A DNA stretch of 64,000 nt from Taudactylus pleione. Lineage: Eukaryota; Chordata; Amphibia; Anura; Myobatrachidae. Location of the stretch: contig JAUIMM010000601.1 of the NCBI GenBank assembly GCA_031769625.1, positions 5,852,001 to 5,916,000 of the forward strand, in the 5' to 3' direction. The notes under the pieces are model-generated. The model did no database searches. It was not told where the DNA came from and saw nothing but the letters and a program-made list of their open reading frames with translations. Positions 13,401 through 26,860 of this stretch are shown in pieces (position 1 is the first letter of the stretch; each line of letters opens with the position of its first letter). The position numbers and the translations under genes are program-made.

Positions 13401-15167
13401 CACAGAACAGCCCCTGTAAAATTATTTGGATGAAGGGCAGCTTACACCACACAGTACAGCCCCTGTAAACATTATTTGGATGAAGGGCAGCTTACACCAC
13501 ACAGCAGCCCCTGTAAAAATTATTTGGATGAAGGGTAGCTTACATCACACAGGACAGCCTCTGTAAAAAATATTTGGATGAAGGGCAGCGTACACCACAC
13601 AGGACAGCCCCTGTAAATATTATTTGGATGAAGGGCAGCTTACACCACACAGCAGCCCCTGTAAAAATTATTTGGATGAAGGGCAGCTTACATCACACTG
13701 GACAGCCCCTGTAAAAAATATTTGGATGAAGGGCAGCTTACATCACACAGGACAGCCCCTGTAAAAAATATTTGGATGAAGGGCAGCTTACACCACATGG
13801 GACAGCCCCTGTAAATATTATTTGGATGAAGGGCAGCTTACACCACACAGGACAGCCCCTGTAAAAATAATTTGGATGAAGGGCAGCTTACATCACACAG
13901 GACAGCCCCTGTAAAAAATATTTGGATGAAGGGCAGCGTACACCACACAGGACAGCCCCTGTAAAATTATTTGGATGAAGGGCAGCTTACACCACACAGC
14001 AGCCCCTGTAAAAATTATTTGGATGAAGGGCAGCTTACATCACAGAGGACAGCCCCTGTAAAAAATATTTGGATGAAGGGCAGCTTACACCTACACCACA
14101 CAGGGCAGCCTCTGTAAAAATTATTTGGATGAAGGGCAGCTTACACCACACTGGACAGCCCCTGTAAAAATTATTTGGATGAAGGGCAGCGTACACCACA
14201 CAGGACAGCCCCTGTAAAATTATTTGGATGAAGGGCAGCTTACACCACACAGGACAGCCGCTGTAAAAAATATTTGGATGAAGGGCAGCTTACACCACAC
14301 AGCAGCCCCTGTTAACATTATTTGGATGAAGGGCAGCTTACACCACACAGGACAGCACCTGTAAAAAATATTTGGATGAAGGGCAGTGTACCCCTACACC
14401 ACACAGTGCAGCCCCTGTAAAAATTATTTAAATGAAAGGCAGCATACACCAAACAAAACAGCCCCTGTTAAAGTTATTTGGATGAAGGGCAGCATACACC
14501 ACACAAGACAGCCCCTGTAAACATTATTTGGAGGAAGGGCAGCTTACACCACACAGCAGCCCCTGTAAAAATTATTTGGATGAAGGGTAGCTTACATCAC
14601 AGAGGACAGCCTCTGTAAAAAATATTTGGATGAAGGGCAGCGTACACCACACAGGACAGCCCCTGTAAAATTATTTGGATGAATGGCAGCTTACATCACA
14701 CAGGACAGCCCCTGTAAAAAATATTTGGATTAAGGGCAGCTTATATCACACAGGACAGCCCCTGTAAAAAATATTTGGATGAAGGGCAGCTTACACCACA
14801 CAGGACAGCCCCTGTAAATATTATTTGGATGAAGGGCAGCTTACACCACACAGCAGCCCCTGTAAAAATTATTTGGATGAAGGGCAGCTTACATCACACA
14901 GGACAGCCCCTGTAAAAAATATTTGGATGAAGGGCAGCGTACACCACACAGGAAAACCCCTGTAAAATTATTTGGATGAAGGGCAGCTTACACCACACAG
15001 CAGCCCCTGTAAAAATTATTTGGATGAAGGGCAGCTTACATCACACAGGACAGCCCCTGTAAAAAAAATTTGGATGAAGGGCAGCTTACACCTACACCAC
15101 ACAGGGCAGCCCCTTTAAACATTATTTGGATGAAGGGCAGCTTACACCACACAGCAGCCCCTGTAAA
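7645..15167 (+). repeat. 3,753-bp tandem duplication containing the 2,055-bp repeat
   Basis: Copy 1 (about 7,645-11,414) and copy 2 (about 11,398-15,167) match at an offset of 3,753 bp. They share rare variants: GAACGGCAG (about 8,170 and 11,923), CCTGAAAAAATTA, GGAAAACCCC and CCCTTTAAACATT. Differences are few (e.g. TTATTTGG against TTACTTGG near 11,960). Copies diverge at 11,414/15,167 (CTGTAAACATT against CTGTAAAAATT). Copy 1 already holds parts of both 2,055-bp units, giving the alternating 2,055/1,698 spacing of the 71-codon landmark at 8,227, 10,282, 11,980 and 14,035. Confidence 0.92.
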
Positions 15168-15194
15168 AATTATTTGCATGAAGGGCAGCTTACA

Positions 15195-15235
15195 CCACAC
15201 AGGACAACACCTGTAAAAAGCCTCTGTAAAAATTA
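15195..15235 (+). other. Out-of-register recombination junction
   Basis: At about 15,220 the sequence passes from CACCTGTAAAAAG to CCTCTGTAAAAATT, so one monomer is cut short just after its A-run. The left side matches the neighbourhood seen at about 18,020 (ACCTGTAAAAAGTATTTG); the right side matches 12,611 onwards (GTAGCCTCTG). The only shared bases at the switch are AG. It marks the start of the 2,610-bp-offset copy, and is unusual because most other junctions here preserve monomer phase. Confidence 0.85.
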
Positions 15236-18040
15236 TTTAAATGAAAGGCAGCATACACCAAACAAGACAGCCCCTGTTAAAGTTATTTGGATGAAGGGCA
15301 GCTTACTCCACACAGGACAGCCCCTGTAAAAATAATTTGGATGAAGGGCAGCTTACACCACACAGGACAGCCCCTGTAAAAATTATTTGGATGAAGGGCA
15401 GCATACACCACACAGGACAGCCCCTGTAAACATTATTTGGATGAAGGGCAGCTTACACCACACAGCAGCCCCTGTAAAAAATTATTTGGATGAAGGGCAG
15501 CTTACACCACACAGGACAGCCCCTGTAAAAATAATTTGGATGAAGGGCAGCTTACACCTACACCACACAGGGCAGCCTCTGTAAAAATTATTTGGATGAA
15601 GGGCAGCTTACACCACACAGGACAGCCCCTGTAAAAATTATTTGGATAAAGGGCAGCTTACACCACACAAGACAGCCCCTGTAAAAATTATTTGGATGAA
15701 GGGCAGCGTACACCACACAGGACAGCCCCTGTAAAATTATTTGGATGAAGGGCAGCTTACACCACACAGGACAGCCCCTGTAAACATTATTTGAATGAAG
15801 GGCATCTTACACCACACAGCAGCCCCTGTAAAAATTATTTGGATGAAGGGTAGCTTACATCACACAGGACAGCCCTTGTAAAAAATATTTGGATGAAGGG
15901 CAGCATACACCACACAGCAGCCCCTGTAAAAATTATTTGGATGAAGGGCAGCTTACACCACACAGGACAGCCCCTGTAAAAATTATTTGGATGAAGGGCA
16001 GCGTACACCACAGAGAACAGCCCCTGTAAATTTATTTGGATGAAGGGCAGCTTACACCACACAGGACAGCCCCTGTAAACATTATTTGGATGAAGGGCAG
16101 CTTACACCACACAGCAGCCCCTGTAAAAATTATTTGGATGAAGGGTAGCTTACATCACACAGGACAGCCTCTGTAAAAAATATTTGGATGAAGGGCAGCG
16201 TACACCACACAGGACAGCCCCTGTAAATATTATTTGGATGAAGGGCAGCTTACACCACACAGCAGCCCCTGTAAAAATTATTTGGATGAAGGGCAGCTTA
16301 CATCACACTGGACAGCCCCTGTAAAAAATATTTGGATGAAGGGCAGCTTACATCACACAGGACAGTCCCTGTAAAAAATATTTGGATGAAGGGCAGCTTA
16401 CACCACACGGGACAGCCCCTGTAAATATTATTTGGATGAAGGGCAGCTTACACCACACAGGACAGCCCCTGTAAAAATAATTTGGATGAAGGGCAGCTTA
16501 CATCACACAGGACAGCCCCTGTAAAAAATATTTGGATGAAGGGCAGCGTACACCACACAGGACAGCCCCTGTAAAATTATTTGGATGAAGGGCAGCTTAC
16601 ACCACACAGCAGCCCCTGTAAAAATTATTTGGATGAAGGGCAGCTTACATCACAGAGGACAGCCCCTGTAAAAAATATTTGGATGAAGGGCAGCTTACAC
16701 CTACACCACACAGGGCAGCCTCTGTAAAAATTATTTGGATGAAGGGCAGCTTACACCACACTGGACAGCCCCTGTAAAAATTATTTGGATGAAGGGCAGC
16801 GTACACCACACAGGACAGCCCCTGTAAAATTATTTGGATGAAGGGCAGCTTACACCACACAGGACAGCCCCTGTAAACATTATTTGGATGAAGGGCAGCT
16901 TACACCACACAGCAGCCCCTGTAAAAATTATTTGGATGAAGGGCAGCTTACATCAGATAGGACAGCCTCTGTAAAAAATATTTGGATGAAGGGCAGCGTA
17001 CCCCTCCACCACACAGGACAGCCCCTGTAAAAAGTATTTGAATGAAGGGCAGCTTACACCACACAGGACAGCCGCTGTAAAAAATATTTGGATGAAGGGC
17101 AGCTTACACCACACAGCAGCCCCTGTAAACATTATTTGGATGAAGGGCAGCTTACACCACACAGGACAGCCGCTGTAAAAAATATTTGGATGAAGGGCAG
17201 TGTACCCCTACACCACACAGTGCAGCCCCTGTAAAAATTATTTAAATGAAAGGCAGCATACACCAAACAAGACAGCCCCTGTTAAAGTTATTTGGATGAA
17301 GGGCAGCATACACCACACAAGACAGCCCCTGTAAACATTATTTGGAGGAAGGGCAGCTTACACCACACAGCAGCCCCTGTAAAAATTATTTGGATGAAGG
17401 GTAGCTTACATCACAGAGGACAGCCTCTGTAAAAAATATTTGGATGAAGGGCAGCGTACACCACACAGGACAGCCCCTGTAAAATTATTTGGATGAATGG
17501 CAGCTTACATCACACAGGACAGCCCCTGTAAAAAATATTTCTATTAAGGGCAGCTTACATCACACAGGACAGTCCCTGTAAAAAATATTTGGATGAAGGG
17601 CAGCTTACACCACACAGGACAGCCCCTGTAAATATTATTTGGATGAAGGGCAGCTTACACCACACAGCAGCCCCTGTAAAAATTATTTGGATGAAGGGCA
17701 GCTTACATCACACAGGACAGCCCCTGTAAAAAATATTTGGATGAAGGGCAGCGTACACCACACAGGAAAGCCCCTGTAAAATTATTTGGATGAAGGGCAG
17801 CTTACACCACACAGCAGCCTCTGTAAAAATTATTTGGATGAAGGGCAGCTTACATCACACAGGACAGCCCCTGTAAAAAATATTTGGATGAAGGGCAGCT
17901 TACACCTACACCACACAGGGCAGCCCCTTTAAACATTATTTGGATGAAGGGCAGCTTACACCACACAGCAGCCCCTGTAAAAATTATTTGCATGAAGGGC
18001 AGCTTACACCACACAGGACAATACCTGTAAAAAGTATTTG
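15221..18040 (+). repeat. Further HOR copy, offset 2,610 then ~2,812 bp
   Basis: From 15,221 the sequence repeats that starting at 12,611 (offset 2,610), with landmarks at 15,387, 15,835 and 16,645. After about 16,860 roughly four additional monomers, including the CCCCTCCACC monomer, move the offset to about 2,812, which then holds to the CCCTTTAAAC monomer at about 17,925. It is therefore a third copy of the same family, with a local insertion relative to the 12.6-15.2 kb copy. Small substitutions separate the copies (GACAGTCCCTG, TTTCTATTAAGG near 17,540). Confidence 0.85.
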
Positions 18041-18130
18041 AATGAAGGGCAGCTTACACCACACAGGACAGCCGCTGTAAAAAATATTTGGATGAAGGGC
18101 AGCTTACACCACACAGGACAGCCCCTGTAA

Positions 18131-18330
18131 AAGTTATTTGGATGAAGGGCAGCTTACACCTCACAGGACAGCCCCTGTAAAAAGTATTTGAATGAAGGGC
18201 AGCTTACACCACACAGGACAGCCCCTGTAAAAGTTATTTGGATGAAGGGCAGATTACACCTCACAGGACAGCCCCTGTAAAAAGTATTTGAATGAAGGGC
18301 AGCTTACACCACACAGGACAGCCCATGTAA
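18131..18330 (+). repeat. 100-bp dimer duplicated in tandem
   Basis: A two-monomer unit (one with TTACACCTCACAGG, the next with AAAGTATTTGAATG) is repeated at an offset of exactly 100 bp; the CTGTAAAAGTTATTTGG joint appears at about 18,126 and 18,226. The second copy has GGGCAGATTAC where the first has GGGCAGCTTAC. It sits at a switch between HOR families. Confidence 0.88.
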
Positions 18331-18569
18331 AAAATTTTGGATGAAGGACAGCATACCCCTCCACCTTACAGTGCAGCCCCTGTAAAAATTATTTGGATTA
18401 AGGGCAGTGTACACCACAATGGACAGCCCCTGTAAAAAAATATTTGGATGAAGGGCAGCTTACACCACACAGGACAGCCCCTGTAAAAATTAATTGGATG
18501 AAGGGCAGCTTACACCTACACCACACAGGGCAGCCTCTGTAAAAATTATTTGCATGAAGGGCAGCTTAC

Positions 18570-20570
18570 ACCACACAGGACAGCCCCTGTAAACATTATT
18601 TGGATGAAGGGCAGCTTACACCACACAGCAGCCCCTGTAAAAATTATTTGGATGAAGGGTAGCTTACATCACACAGGACAGCCCCTGTAAAAAATATTTG
18701 GATGAAGGGCAGCATACACCACACAGCAGCCCCTGTAAAAATTATTTGGATGAAGGGCAGCTTACACCACACAGATCAGCCCCTGTAAAAATTATTTGGA
18801 TGAAGGGCAGCGTACTCCACACAGAACAGCCCCTGTAAAATTATTTGGATGAAGGGCAGCTTACACCCCACAGGACAGCCCCTGTAAACATTATTTGGAT
18901 GAAGGGCAGCTTACACCACACAGCAGCCCCTGTAAAAATTATTTGGATGAAGGGTAGCTTACATCACACAGGACAGCCTCTGTAAAAAATATTTGGATGA
19001 AGGGCAGCTTACATCACACAGGACAGCCCCTGTAAAAAATATTTGGATGAAGGGCAGCTTACACCACACAGGACAGCCCCTGTAAATATTATTTGGATGA
19101 AGGGCAGCTTACACCACACAGCAGCCCCTGTAAAAATTATTTGGATGAAGGGCAGCTTACATCACACTGGACAGCCCCTGTAAAAAATATCTGGATGAAG
19201 GGCAGCGTAGATCACACAGGACAGCCCCTGTAAAAAATATTTGGATGAAGCACAGCTTACACCACACAGGAGAGCCCCTGTAAATATTATTTGGATGAAG
19301 GGCTGCTTACACCACACAGGACAGCCCCTGTAAAAATAATTTGGATGAAGGGCAGCTTACATCACAGAGGACAGCCCCTGTAAAAAATATTTGGATGAAG
19401 GGCAGCTTACACCTACACCACACAGGGCAGCCTCTGTAAAAATTATTTGGATGAAGGGCAGCTTACACCACACTGGACAGCCCCTTTAAAAATTATTTGG
19501 ATGAAGGGCAGCGTACACCACACAGGACAGCCCCTGTAAAATTATTTGGATGAAGGGCAGCTTACACCACACAGGACAGCCCCTGTAAACATTATTTGGA
19601 TGAAGGGCAGCTTACACAACACAGCTGCCCATGTAAAAATTATTTGGATGAAGGGCAGCTTACATCAGACAGGACAGCCTCTGTAAAAAATATTTGGATG
19701 AAGGGCAGCGTACCCCTCCACCACACAGGACAGCCCCTGTAAAAAGTATTTGAATGAAGGGCAGCTTACACCACACAGGACAGCCGCTGTAAAAAATATT
19801 TGGATGAAGGGCAGCTTACACCACACAGCAGCCCCTGTAAACATTATTTGGATGAAGGGCAGCTTACACCACACAGGACAGCCCCTGTAAAAAATATTTG
19901 GATGAAGGGCATTGTACCCCTACACCACACAGCGCAGCCCCTGTAAAAATTATTTAAATGAAAGGCAGCATACACCAAACAAGACAGCCCCTGTTAAAGT
20001 TATTTGGATGAAGGGCAGCATACACCACACAAAACAGCCCCTGTAAACAATATTTGGAGGAAGGGCAGCTTACACCACACAGCAGCCCCTGTAAAAATTA
20101 TTTGGATGAAGGGTAGCTTACATCACAGATGACAGCCTCTGTAAAAAATATTTGGATGAAGGGCAGCGTACACCACACAGGACAGCCCCTGTAAAATTAT
20201 TTGGATGAATGGTAGCTTAGATCACACAGGACAGCCGCTGTAAAAAATATTTGGATTAAGCGCAGCTTACATCACACAGGACAGCCCCTGTAAAAAATAT
20301 TTGGATGAAAGGCAGCGTACACCACACAGGAAAGCCCCTGTAAAATTATTTGGATGAAGGGCAGCTTACACCACACAGCAGCCCCTGTAAAAATGATTTG
20401 GATGAAGGGCAGCTTACATCACACAGGACAGCCCCTGTAAAAAATATTTGGATGAAGGGCAGCTGACACCTACACCACACAGGGCAGCCCCTTTAAACAT
20501 TATTTGGATGAAGGGCAGCTTACACCACACAGCAGCCCCTGTAAAAATTATTTGTATGAAGGGCAGCTTA
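18570..20570 (+). repeat. Partly deleted HOR copy, offset ~2,810 to 2,563 bp
   Basis: This segment follows the order of the 15.8-18.0 kb copy. The offset starts near 2,810 (GAACAGCCCC monomer at about 18,826 against 16,016), falls to 2,712 at the 69-codon landmark (19,665 against 16,953) and to 2,563 at CCCTTTAAAC (20,488 against 17,925). The shrinking offset shows internal losses of whole monomers. Private changes such as GGCTGCTTAC and AAGCACAGC are more frequent than in the 7.6-15.2 kb copies. Confidence 0.8.
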
Positions 20571-21102
20571 CATCACACAGGACAGCCCTTGTAAAAAATA
20601 TTTGGATGAAGGGCAGCGTACCCCTACACCACACAGGGCAGCCCCTGTAAAAATTATTTAAATGAAGGGCAGCGTACACCAAACAAGACAGCCCCTGTAA
20701 AAGTTATTTGGATGAAAGGTAGCTTACACCACATAGGACAGCACCTGTAAAAAGTATTTGAATGAAGGGCAGCTTACACCACACAGGACAGCCGCTGTAA
20801 AAAATATTTGGATGAAGGGCAGCTTACACCACACAGGACAGCCCCTGTAAAAATTATTTGGATGAAGGGCAGCGTACACCACACAGGACAGTCCCTGTAA
20901 ACATTATTTGGTAGAAGGGCAGCTTACACCACACAGGACAGCCCCTGTAAAAAATATTTGGATGAAGGGCAGCGTACCCCTACACCACACAGGGCAGCCC
21001 CTGTAAAAATTATTTAAATGAAGGGCAGCGTAAACCAAACAAGACAGCCCCTGTAAAAGTTATTTGGATGAAGGGCAGCGTACACCACACAGAACAGCCC
21101 CT
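20571..21102 (+). repeat. Transition block between HOR families
   Basis: Monomers of mixed class sit between the 2.6-2.8 kb family on the left and the 4.4-5.8 kb family on the right. AAATGAAGGGCAGCG and CCAAACAAGACAG monomers occur at about 20,660 and 21,020, resembling the left end of the window (about 610-650 and 1,020-1,050). No gene or unique DNA is visible. Confidence 0.7.
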
Positions 21103-24100
21103 GTAAAATTATTTGCATGAAGGGCAGCTTACACCACACAGGACAGCCCCTGTAACAATAATTTGGATGAAGGGCAGCTTACACCACACAGGACAGCCCC
21201 TGTAACATTATTTGGATGAAGGGAAGCTTACACCACACAGCAACCCCTGTAAAAAGTATTTGGATGAAGGCAGCTTACACCACACAGGACAGCCTCTGTA
21301 AAAAATGTTTGGATGAAGGGCAGTGTACCCCTACACCACACAGCGCAGCCCCTGTAAAAATTATTTAAATGAAAGGCAGCATACACCAAACAAGACATCC
21401 CCTGTTAAAGTTATTTGGATGAAGGGCAGCTTACACCACACAGGACAGCCCCTGTAAAAATAATTTGGATGAAGGGCAGCTTACACCACACAGGACAGCC
21501 CCTGTAAAAATTATTTGGATGAAGGGCAGCATACACTACACAGGACAGCCCCTGTAAACATTATTTGGATGAAGGGCAGCTTACACCACACAGCAGCCCC
21601 TGTAAAAAATTATTTGGATGAAGGGCAGCTTACACCACACAGGACAGCCCCTGTAAAAATAATTTGGATGAAGGGCAGCATACCCCTACACCGCACAGGG
21701 CAGCCCCTGTAAAAATTATTTAAATGAAGGGCAGCATACACCACACAGGACAGCCCCTGTACAAGTTATTTGGATGAAGGGCAGCTTACACATCACTGGA
21801 CAGCTCCTGTACAAAGTATTTGAATGAAGGGCAGCTTACACCACACAGGACAGCCCATGTAAAAATTATTTGGATTAAGGGCAGTGTACACCACAATGGA
21901 CAGCCCCTGTAAAAAAATATTTGGATGAAGGTCAGCTTACACCACACAGGACAGCCCCTGTAAAAATTAATTGGATGAAGGTCAGCTTACACCTACACCA
22001 CACAGGGCAGCCTCTGTAAAAATTATTTGGATGAAGGGCAGCTTACACCACACAGTAGCCCCTGTAAACATTATTTGGATGAAGGGCAGCTTACACCACA
22101 CAGGACAGCCCCTGTAAAAAATATTTGGATGAAGGGCAGTGTACCCCTACTCCACACAGCACAGCCCCTGTAAAAATTATTTGGATTAAGGGCAGTGTAC
22201 ACCACAATGGACAGCCCCTGTAAAAAAATATTTGGATGAAGGGCAGCTTACACCACACAGGACAGCCCCTGTAAAAATTAATTGGATGAAGGTCAGCTTA
22301 CACCTACACCACACAGGGCAGCCTCTGTAAAAATTATTTGGATGAAGGGCAGCTTACACCACACAGCAGCCCCTGTAAACATTATTTGGATGAAGGGCAG
22401 CTTACACCACACAGCAGCCCCTGTAAACATTATTTGGATGAAAGGCAGCATACACCAAACAAGACAGCCCCTGTTAAAGTTATTTGGATGAAGGGCAGCT
22501 TACACCACACAGGACAGCCCCTGTAAAAAATTATTTGGATGAAGGGCAGCTTACACCACACAGGACAGCCTCTGTAAAAATAATTTGGATGAAGGGCAGC
22601 ATACCCCTACACCAGGACAGCCCCTGTAAACATTATTTGGATGAAGGGCAGCTTACACCACACAGCAAACCCTGTAAAAATTAATTGGATGAAGGGCAGC
22701 TTACACCTACACCACACAGCGCAGCTCCTGTAAAAATTATTTGGATGAAGGGCAGCATACACCACACAGGACAGCCCCTGTAAACATTATTTGGATGAAG
22801 GGCTGCTTACTCCACACAGCAACCCCTTTAAAAAGTATTTGGATGAAGGGCAGCTTACACCACACAGGACAGCCTCTGTAAAAAATATTTGGATGAAGGG
22901 CAGTGTACCCCTACACCACACAGCGCAGCCCCTGTAAAAATTATTTAAATGAAAGGCAGCATACACCAAACAAGACAGCCCCTGTGAAAGTTATTTGGAT
23001 GAAGGGCAGCTTACACCACACAGGACAGCCCCTGTAAAAATAATTTGGATGAAGGGCAGCTTACACCTCACTGGACAGCCCCTGTAAAAAGTGTTTGAAT
23101 GAAGGGCAGCTTACACCACACAGGACAGCCCATGTAAAAAATTTTTGATGAAGGACAGCATACCCCTACACCACAATGTGCAGCCCCTGTAAAAATTATT
23201 TGGATTAAGGGCAGTGAACACCACAATGCACAGCCCCTGTAAAAAAATATTTGGATGAAAGGCAGCTTACACCACACAGGACAGGCCCTGTAAAAATTAA
23301 TTGGATGAAGGGCAGCTTACACCTACACCACACAGGGCAGCCTCTGTAAAAATTATTTGAATGAAGGGCAGCTTACACCACACAGCAGCCCCTGTAAACA
23401 TTATTTGGATGAAGGGCAGCTTACACCACACAGGACAGCCCCTGTAAAAATATTTGGATGAAGGGCAGTGTACCCCTACACCACACAGCGCAGCCCCTGT
23501 AAAAATTATTTAAATGAAAGGCAGCATACACCAAACAAGACAGCCCCTGTTAAAGTTATTTGGATGAAGGGCAGCTTACACCTCACAGGACAGCCCCTGT
23601 AAAAAATTATTTGGATGAAGGGCAGCTTACACCACACAGGACAGCCTCTGTACAAATAATTTGGATGAAGGGCAGCATACCCCTACACCAGGACAGCCCC
23701 TGTAAACATTATTTGGATGAAGGGCAGCTTACACCACACAGCAAACCCTGTAAAAATTAATTGGATGAAGGGCAGCATACACCTACACCACACAGCGCAG
23801 CTCCTGTAAAAATTATTTGGATGAAGGGCAGCATACACCACACAGGACAGCCCCTGTAAACATTATTTGGATGAAGGGCTGCTTACACCACACAGCAACC
23901 CCTGTAAAAAGTATTTGGATGAAGGGCAGCTTACACCACACAGGACAGCCTCTGTAAAAAATATTTGGATGAAGGGCAGTGTACACCTACACCACACAGC
24001 GCAGCCCCTGTAAAAATTATTTAAATGAAAGGCAGCATACACCAAACAAGACAGCCCCTGTTAAAGTTATTTGGATGAAGGGCAGCTTACACCAAACAGG

Positions 24101-26860
24101 ACAGCCCCTGTTAAAATAATTTGGATGAAGGGGAGCTTACACCACACAGGACAGCCCCTGTAAAAATTATTTGGATGAAGGGCAGCATACACCACACAGG
24201 ACAGCCCCTGTAAACATTATTTGGATGAAGACCAGCTTACACCAAACAGCAGCCCCTGTAAAAAAATATTTGGATGAAGGGCAGCTTACACCACACAGGA
24301 CAGCCCCTGTAAAAATAATGTGTATGAAGGGCAGCATACCCCTACAGCACACAGGGCTGCCCCTGTAAAAATTATTTAAATGAAGGGCAGCATACACCAC
24401 AGAGGACAGCCCCTGTAAAAGTTATTTGGATGAAGGGCAGCTTACACCTCACAGGACAGCCCCTGTAAAAAGTATTTGAATGAAGGGCAGCTTACACCAC
24501 ACAGGACAGCCCATGTAAACATTTTTGGATGAAGGACAGCATACCCCTACACCATACAGTGCAACCCCTGTAAAAATTATTTGGATTAAGGGCAGTGTAC
24601 ACCACAATGGACAGCCCCTGTAAAAAAATATTTGGATGAAGGGCAGCTTACACCACACAGGACAGCCCCTGTAAAAATTAATTGGATGAAGGGCAGCTTA
24701 CACCTACACCACACAGGGCAGCCTCTGTAAAAATTATTTGCATGAAGGGCAGCTTACACCACACAGGACAGCCCCTGTAAAAATTATTTGGATGAAGGGC
24801 AGCTTACACCACACAGGACAGCCCCTGTAAAAATTATTTGGATGAAGGGCAGCGTACACCACACAGGACAGCCCCTGTAAAATTATTTGGATGAAGGGCA
24901 GCTTACACCACACAGGACAGCCCCTGTAAACATTATATGGATGAAGGGCAGCTTACACCACACAGCAGCCCCTGTAAAAATTATTTGGATGAAGGGTAGC
25001 TTACATCACACAGGACAGCCCCTGTAAAAATTATTTGGATGAAGGGCAGCGTACACCACACAGAACAGCCCCTGTAAAATTATTTGGATGAAGGGCAGCT
25101 TACACCACACAGGACAGCTCCTGTAAACATTATTTGGAAAAGGGCAGCTTACACCACACAGCAGCCCCTGAAAAAAATATTTGGATGAAGGGTAGCTTAC
25201 ATCACACAGGACAGCCTCTGTAAAAAATATTTGGATGAAGGGCAGCGTACACCACACAGGACAGCCCCTGTTAAATTATTTGGATGAATGGCAGCTTACA
25301 TCACACAGGACAGCCCCTGTAAAAAATATTTGGATGAAGGGCAGCTTACACCACACAGGACAGCCCCTGTAAATATTATTTGGATGAAGGGCAGCTTACA
25401 CCACACAGCAACCCCTATAAAAATTATTTGGATGAAGGGCATTTTACATCACACAGAACAGCCCCTGTAAAATTATTTGGATGAAGGGCAGCTTACACCA
25501 CACAGGACAGCTCCTGTAAACATTATTTGGAAAAGGGCAGCTTACACCACACAGCAGCCCCTGAAAAAAATATTTGGATGAAGGGTAGCTTACATCACAC
25601 AGGACAGCCTCTGTAAAAAATATTTGGATGAAGGGCAGCGTACACCACACAGGACAGCCCCTGTTAAATTATTTGGATGAATGGCAGCTTACATCACACA
25701 GGACAGCCCCTGTAAAAAATATTTGGATGAAGGGCAGCTTACACCACACAGGACAGCCCCTGTAAATATTATTTGGATGAAGGGCAGCTTACACCACACA
25801 GCAACCCCTATGAAAATTATTTGGATGAAGGGCATTTTACATCACACTGGACAGCCCCTGTAAAAAATATTTGGATGAAGAGCAGCTTACATCACACAGG
25901 ACAGCCCCTGGAAAAATGTTTGGATGAAGGGCAGCTTACACCACACAGGACAGCCCCTGTAAATATTATTTGGATGAAGGGCAGCTTACACCCCACAGCA
26001 GCCCCTGTAAAAATAATTTGGATGAAGGGCAGCTTACATCACACAGGACAGCCCCTGTAAAAAGTCTTTGGATGAAGGGCAGCGTACACCACACAGGACA
26101 GCCCCTGTAAAATTATTTGGATGAAGGGCAGCTTACACCACACAGCAGCCCCTGTAAAAATTATTTGGATGAAGGGCAGCTTACATTACACAGGACAGCC
26201 CCTGTAAAAAATATTTGGATGAAGGGCAGCTTACACCTACACCACACAGGGCAGCCTCTGTAAAAATGATTTGGATGAAGGGCAGCTTAAACCACACTGG
26301 ACAGCCCCTGTAAAAATTATTTGGATGAAGGGAAGCGTACTCCACAAAGGACAGCCCCTGTAAAATTATTTGGATGAAGGGCAGCTTACACCACACAGGA
26401 CAGCCCCTGTAAACATTATTTGGATGAAGGGCAGCTTACACCACACAGCAGCCCCTGTAAAAATTATTTGGATGAAGGGCAGCTTACATCAGACAGGACA
26501 GCCTCTGTAAAAAATATTTGGATGAAGGGCAGCGTACCCCTCCACCACACAGGACAGCCCCTGTAAAAAGTATTTGAATGAAGGGCAGCTTACACCACAC
26601 AGGACAGCCGCTGTAAAAAATATTTGGATGAAGGGCAGCTTACACCACACAGCAGCCCCTGTAAACATTATTTGGATGAAGGGCAGCTTACACCACACAG
26701 GACAGCCCCTGTAAAAAATTATTTGGATGAAGGGCAGCTTACACCACACAGCAGCCCCTGTAAAAATTATTTGGATGAAGGGTAGCTTACATCACACAGG
26801 ACAGCCCCTGTAAAAATTATTTGGATGAAGGGCAGCGTACACCACACAGGACAGCCCCTG
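21103..26860 (+). repeat. HOR copy 1 of the 4.4-5.8 kb family
   Basis: The copy is bounded by the TTGCATGAAGG marker monomer (21,103 and 26,861). Inside are two roughly 1,076-bp sub-repeats (landmarks 22,484/23,560 and 22,787/23,863). Blocks at 22,787, 23,068, 24,167 and 24,449 recur 4,939 bp later at 27,726, 28,007, 29,106 and 29,388. Beyond that the offset drops to 4,840 and then 4,497, largely because this copy carries a 393-bp duplication the next one lacks. Confidence 0.87.
25057..25843 (+). repeat. 393-bp tandem duplication
   Basis: About 25,057-25,449 is repeated at about 25,450-25,843, offset 393 bp, with shared rare variants (GGAAAAGGGCAG, CCTGAAAAAAATA, CTGTTAAATT). The junction at about 25,450 joins the ATTTTACATC half of one monomer to the ACACAGAACAG half of another, a combination absent from the orthologous place at 30.33 kb, where ATTTTACATCACACTGG is found. 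The unit is about 8 monomers and the event is restricted to this HOR copy, so it is young. Confidence 0.92.

Noticed and set aside
24340..24360. GGGCTGCCCC as a second inverted monomer
   Set aside because: It is a single-base change (A to T) in CAGGGCAGCCCC, also present at about 29,293 and 33,023. The surrounding monomer is in normal orientation.
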